Below the pieces are notes generated by a model. That model was not told the origin of the DNA and made no database searches. It was given only the letters and a program-made list of their open reading frames with translations. The translations under genes and the position numbers were made by a program. Below are positions 62,127 to 64,000 of a stretch of 64,000 nt of DNA, one piece after another. This DNA comes from Geodermatophilus ruber (GTDB taxonomy: Bacteria > Actinomycetota > Actinomycetes > Mycobacteriales > Geodermatophilaceae). The stretch lies in NCBI RefSeq assembly GCF_900114385.1, contig NZ_FOSW01000020.1:1-64000 (forward strand), read 5' to 3'. Numbering within the stretch: the stretch's first letter is position 1; every line of letters starts with the position of its first letter.

Positions 62127-62843
62127 CTAGACGGAGGTCCGCCGGCGCGCGGTCAGCGCCAGGCCCAGCGCCGCCAGGCCCGCCAGGAGGGCGATGACCG
62201 CCAGGACCAGGGCGGTGACGGCGAGCCCGGACGAGCCGTCGTCGGACGAGGCGGACGCGGAGGCGCTGCCGGCCGTCGCGGTGTCCGTCGGCTGCGCGGG
62301 GCCGCCGACGGCGAGGGTCAGCACCGGCGCCGGGCGGTCGGGCTCGGGCTGGCCGTCGACGGTCGGCTCGATCCAGGCCGCCTCGGTGCCGTCGTCGTAG
62401 CCCTGGAGGGCGGGCAGGGTCAGCGACTCGGCGTCGGGCAGCGGCCCGGCACTGATCGAGAACGTCTGGTACTGCCCCGGTGCGATGCCGGCGCCCGGGC
62501 CGGCGGTCCAGAGCACCTCGGAGACCGCCTCGCTGATCTGCCCGGACTCGCCCTCGACCGGCGGGTCCAGCGGCGTGGTGGTCGTGGTCGCCGTCCAGCC
62601 GGGCACCGGCTTGACGCTGACGAACGCCAGCGGCGTGTCGGTGGGCAGCTGCACCCGCAGCGAGACCGTCGAGGCGGTGCCGCTCTCGTTCGGCACCCGG
62701 AACGTCAGCTCGCCGAACCCCCCGGGGACGGCGTCGGTCGAGCTGACGCTGACGTGCGCCGACGCGGTGCCGATCCCCAGGGCCAGGACCGCGACGGTCG
62801 CGGCGAGCAGCGCCAGCGCGGCGCGGTACGGGCGGACGATCAT
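62127..62843 (-). CDS. YcnI-type copper-associated exported protein (DUF1775)
   Basis: The 238-residue protein has a signal peptide ending ASAHVSVSS, so the mature N-terminus exposes the copper-ligand histidine typical of YcnI. The domain continues FGELTFRVPNESGTASTVSLRV and has the Trp-containing sequence PVPGWTATTTT. A Ser/Ala linker and a C-terminal transmembrane helix with RRR tail anchor it. GAGGAGAG precedes ATG 62843. It lies just upstream in coordinates of CopC on the same strand, the classic YcnI-CopC pair. Confidence 0.9.
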   Translation of the reverse strand: MIVRPYRAALALLAATVAVLALGIGTASAHVSVSSTDAVPGGFGELTFRVPNESGTASTVSLRVQLPTDTPLAFVSVKPVPGWTATTTTTPLDPPVEGESGQISEAVSEVLWTAGPGAGIAPGQYQTFSISAGPLPDAESLTLPALQGYDDGTEAAWIEPTVDGQPEPDRPAPVLTLAVGGPAQPTDTATAGSASASASSDDGSSGLAVTALVLAVIALLAGLAALGLALTARRRTSV

Positions 62844-62886
62844 CGACGGCTCTCCTCGAGAGGTGGGATGCGGCTGCGCCGGCCGG

Positions 62887-63465
62887 TCAGCGCCGCGACC
62901 GCAGCCGGCGGGCGGTGAGCAGGACGGCGCCGGTGACGAGCACGGCCGCGGCGGCGAGCACCCATCCCGGCAGGCCGGCCGGCTCCTCCGCCGGGCGCTG
63001 CGCGGCGGCCTCGGTGGGCGCGGCCGGGGCGGAGGAGGTCGGCGCAGCCGCCTCGCTGGTGGGGGTGGCGGGCGGCGGCGGGGCGTAGGTGAAGCTGACC
63101 GACCCCTCGACCGGGTGCCCGTCACCGGAGGTCACCGCGTAGGCGACGGTGTACCGGCCGGCGTCGGTGAGCGTCACCGGCTGGGAGACGACGGCACCCG
63201 CGGTGGTGGCCGTGCCGCTGGCGGCGCTGGCGCCGGCCGGGCCGGTCACGGTCACCTCGCGGAGGAGGACCTGCCCGGTGAACGTCAGGTCGACGGCGGG
63301 CAGCGGCGTGGTGAGGGTGCTGCCGTCAACCGGGTTGGACGAGCCGAGGCCGGTGTGGGCCTGCACGGCCGTCGCGGTGCCCAGCACCAGGCCGATCGCG
63401 AGGACCAGCACGGTCAGCAGGCCGCGCAGCGGGGACGGGCGGGTCGAGATGGGCGCAGCGTTCAC
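62887..63465 (-). CDS. copC: CopC-domain copper-binding exported protein
   Basis: The 192-residue protein has a signal peptide ending VQAHTGLGSSNPVDGS, giving the N-terminal His of the CopC copper site, and the pattern VDLTFTGQV and GRYTVAYAVTSGDGHPVEGSVSFTY with the second ligand Asp-Gly-His. A Pro/Ala/Glu linker and one C-terminal helix follow, so it is membrane-tethered without a CopD domain. GTG 63465 has GGAGAGG upstream. It forms an operon with the YcnI gene. Confidence 0.92.
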   Translation of the reverse strand: MNAAPISTRPSPLRGLLTVLVLAIGLVLGTATAVQAHTGLGSSNPVDGSTLTTPLPAVDLTFTGQVLLREVTVTGPAGASAASGTATTAGAVVSQPVTLTDAGRYTVAYAVTSGDGHPVEGSVSFTYAPPPPATPTSEAAAPTSSAPAAPTEAAAQRPAEEPAGLPGWVLAAAAVLVTGAVLLTARRLRSRR

Positions 63466-63530
63466 CGATGGCCTCTCCGGGAGTGGGTCACAGCAGTAGT
63501 CGTCCGCGGGGCGGCCGTGGTTCCCGACGA

Positions 63531-64000
63531 TCAGCCGAGCAGGTCCCGCCGGGCGTAGCGCAGGCACCCGGCGAGCGCGAGCACCCCCGCGACGGCGAGC
63601 ATGCCCAGCCCGCCGGCGACGTCCACCGGCTCGGCAGGGACTGCGTTCAGGTGGGCGAACGGTGAGAACCAGCGGACGGCACCGGGCCAACCGAACGTGT
63701 CGCCGAGCACGAGGAGCACATAGCCGCCGGCGGCGGGCAGGACCCCGATCGGCAGCACGGCCGCCGGCGCCCAGCCCAGCGCGGCCAGGGCGGCACCGAG
63801 GCACAGCAGCGCGACGGGGAGGACACCGAGCGCACCGGCCAGCGCGTCGCCGAGGCCGAGCCCGGCGCCCACCCACGACGTCCCGATCCAGGTGGCCAGG
63901 CCGCCCGCGCCGGCCAGCACCACCGAGGCGGCGGCGACGGTGGCGGCCTCGGTGGCCGCCCAACGGGATCGGCCGACCGGCAGCGAGTAGAGGAGGGCCA
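63531..64000 (-). CDS. ABC-2-type exporter permease, 3' part
   Basis: The frame runs off the right edge; the last 156 codons are present. They encode LPVGRSRWAATEAATVAA, several hydrophobic segments, the motif FGWPGAVRWFSPFAHLNAVPAEPVD and the ending CLRYARRDLLG. The 'SPF.H...P' loop and final 'RRDL' are typical of the C-terminal half of large actinobacterial ABC-2 antibiotic/polyketide exporter permeases. It is followed by copC 65 nt downstream. Confidence 0.78.
   Translation of the reverse strand, partial: ALLYSLPVGRSRWAATEAATVAAASVVLAGAGGLATWIGTSWVGAGLGLGDALAGALGVLPVALLCLGAALAALGWAPAAVLPIGVLPAAGGYVLLVLGDTFGWPGAVRWFSPFAHLNAVPAEPVDVAGGLGMLAVAGVLALAGCLRYARRDLLG

Overview
The window is very GC-rich actinobacterial DNA with dense, mostly ATGA/GTGA-coupled operons, many GTG starts, several probably leaderless promoters, Shine-Dalgarno runs of the GGAGGAG type, and gene content typical of the Geodermatophilaceae (Blastococcus, Modestobacter, Geodermatophilus); that family placement is inference from composition and gene content. 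No tRNA, rRNA, CRISPR array or intact insertion sequence was seen. The order accA3 - maf - accE - accD - birA - PH-domain protein - GtrA - purK - purE - acyl-CoA dehydrogenase matches the actinobacterial core order known from Mycobacterium tuberculosis (Rv3285 down to Rv3274c), so the left third is chromosomal backbone.

1-26851: propionate/methylmalonyl metabolism (mutA, mutB, meaB; accA, accE, accD, birA), a gamma-glutamylcyclotransferase-like gene, an LpdA-type quinone reductase, two tandem secreted metzincin proteases, Maf, a methyltransferase, an acyltransferase-3, SbcCD, a GtrA protein, an SGNH lipoprotein, purK-purE and an acyl-CoA dehydrogenase. 26927-34568: a PAP2-phosphatase remnant, then a two-component system, an FtsX-type ABC exporter with two ATPases, a lipoprotein and a divergent PepSY protein, which look like one envelope-stress unit. 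34990-40458: a BlaI/M56-controlled envelope cluster (two DedA proteins, a PAP2 phosphatase, an MFS transporter, small proteins) with three TACTAC-N8-GTAGTA-like operators.

40622-56395 is the most unusual part: a sulfur-salvage island. It contains four short reading frames ending in ...SALCR or ALCPGR (cysteine-type leader peptides), two SAM-IV-type riboswitches, a 29-bp promoter/operator element present twice with 23 identical positions, cysteine dioxygenase, an SsuD-like monooxygenase with its FMN reductase, a cysteine-desulfurase-like enzyme, and a long minus-strand operon (two flavin monooxygenases, a GNAT acetyltransferase, a cystine-type ABC importer with two binding proteins, a sarcosine-oxidase-like enzyme). 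The operon resembles the Bacillus subtilis ytmI-tcyJKLMN-ytmO-ytnJ operon for salvage of S-substituted cysteines, but carries a SAM riboswitch and a cysteine leader in series on one transcript.

56439-64000: a chromate-resistance cluster (split chrB plus chrA) that abuts a truncated flavin reductase gene, a fused SecDF, and copper-linked YcnI and CopC proteins followed by a partial ABC-2 permease. Coordinates of starts were chosen from ribosome binding sites, overlaps and family N-termini; all homology calls are by recognition of motifs, not by database search.
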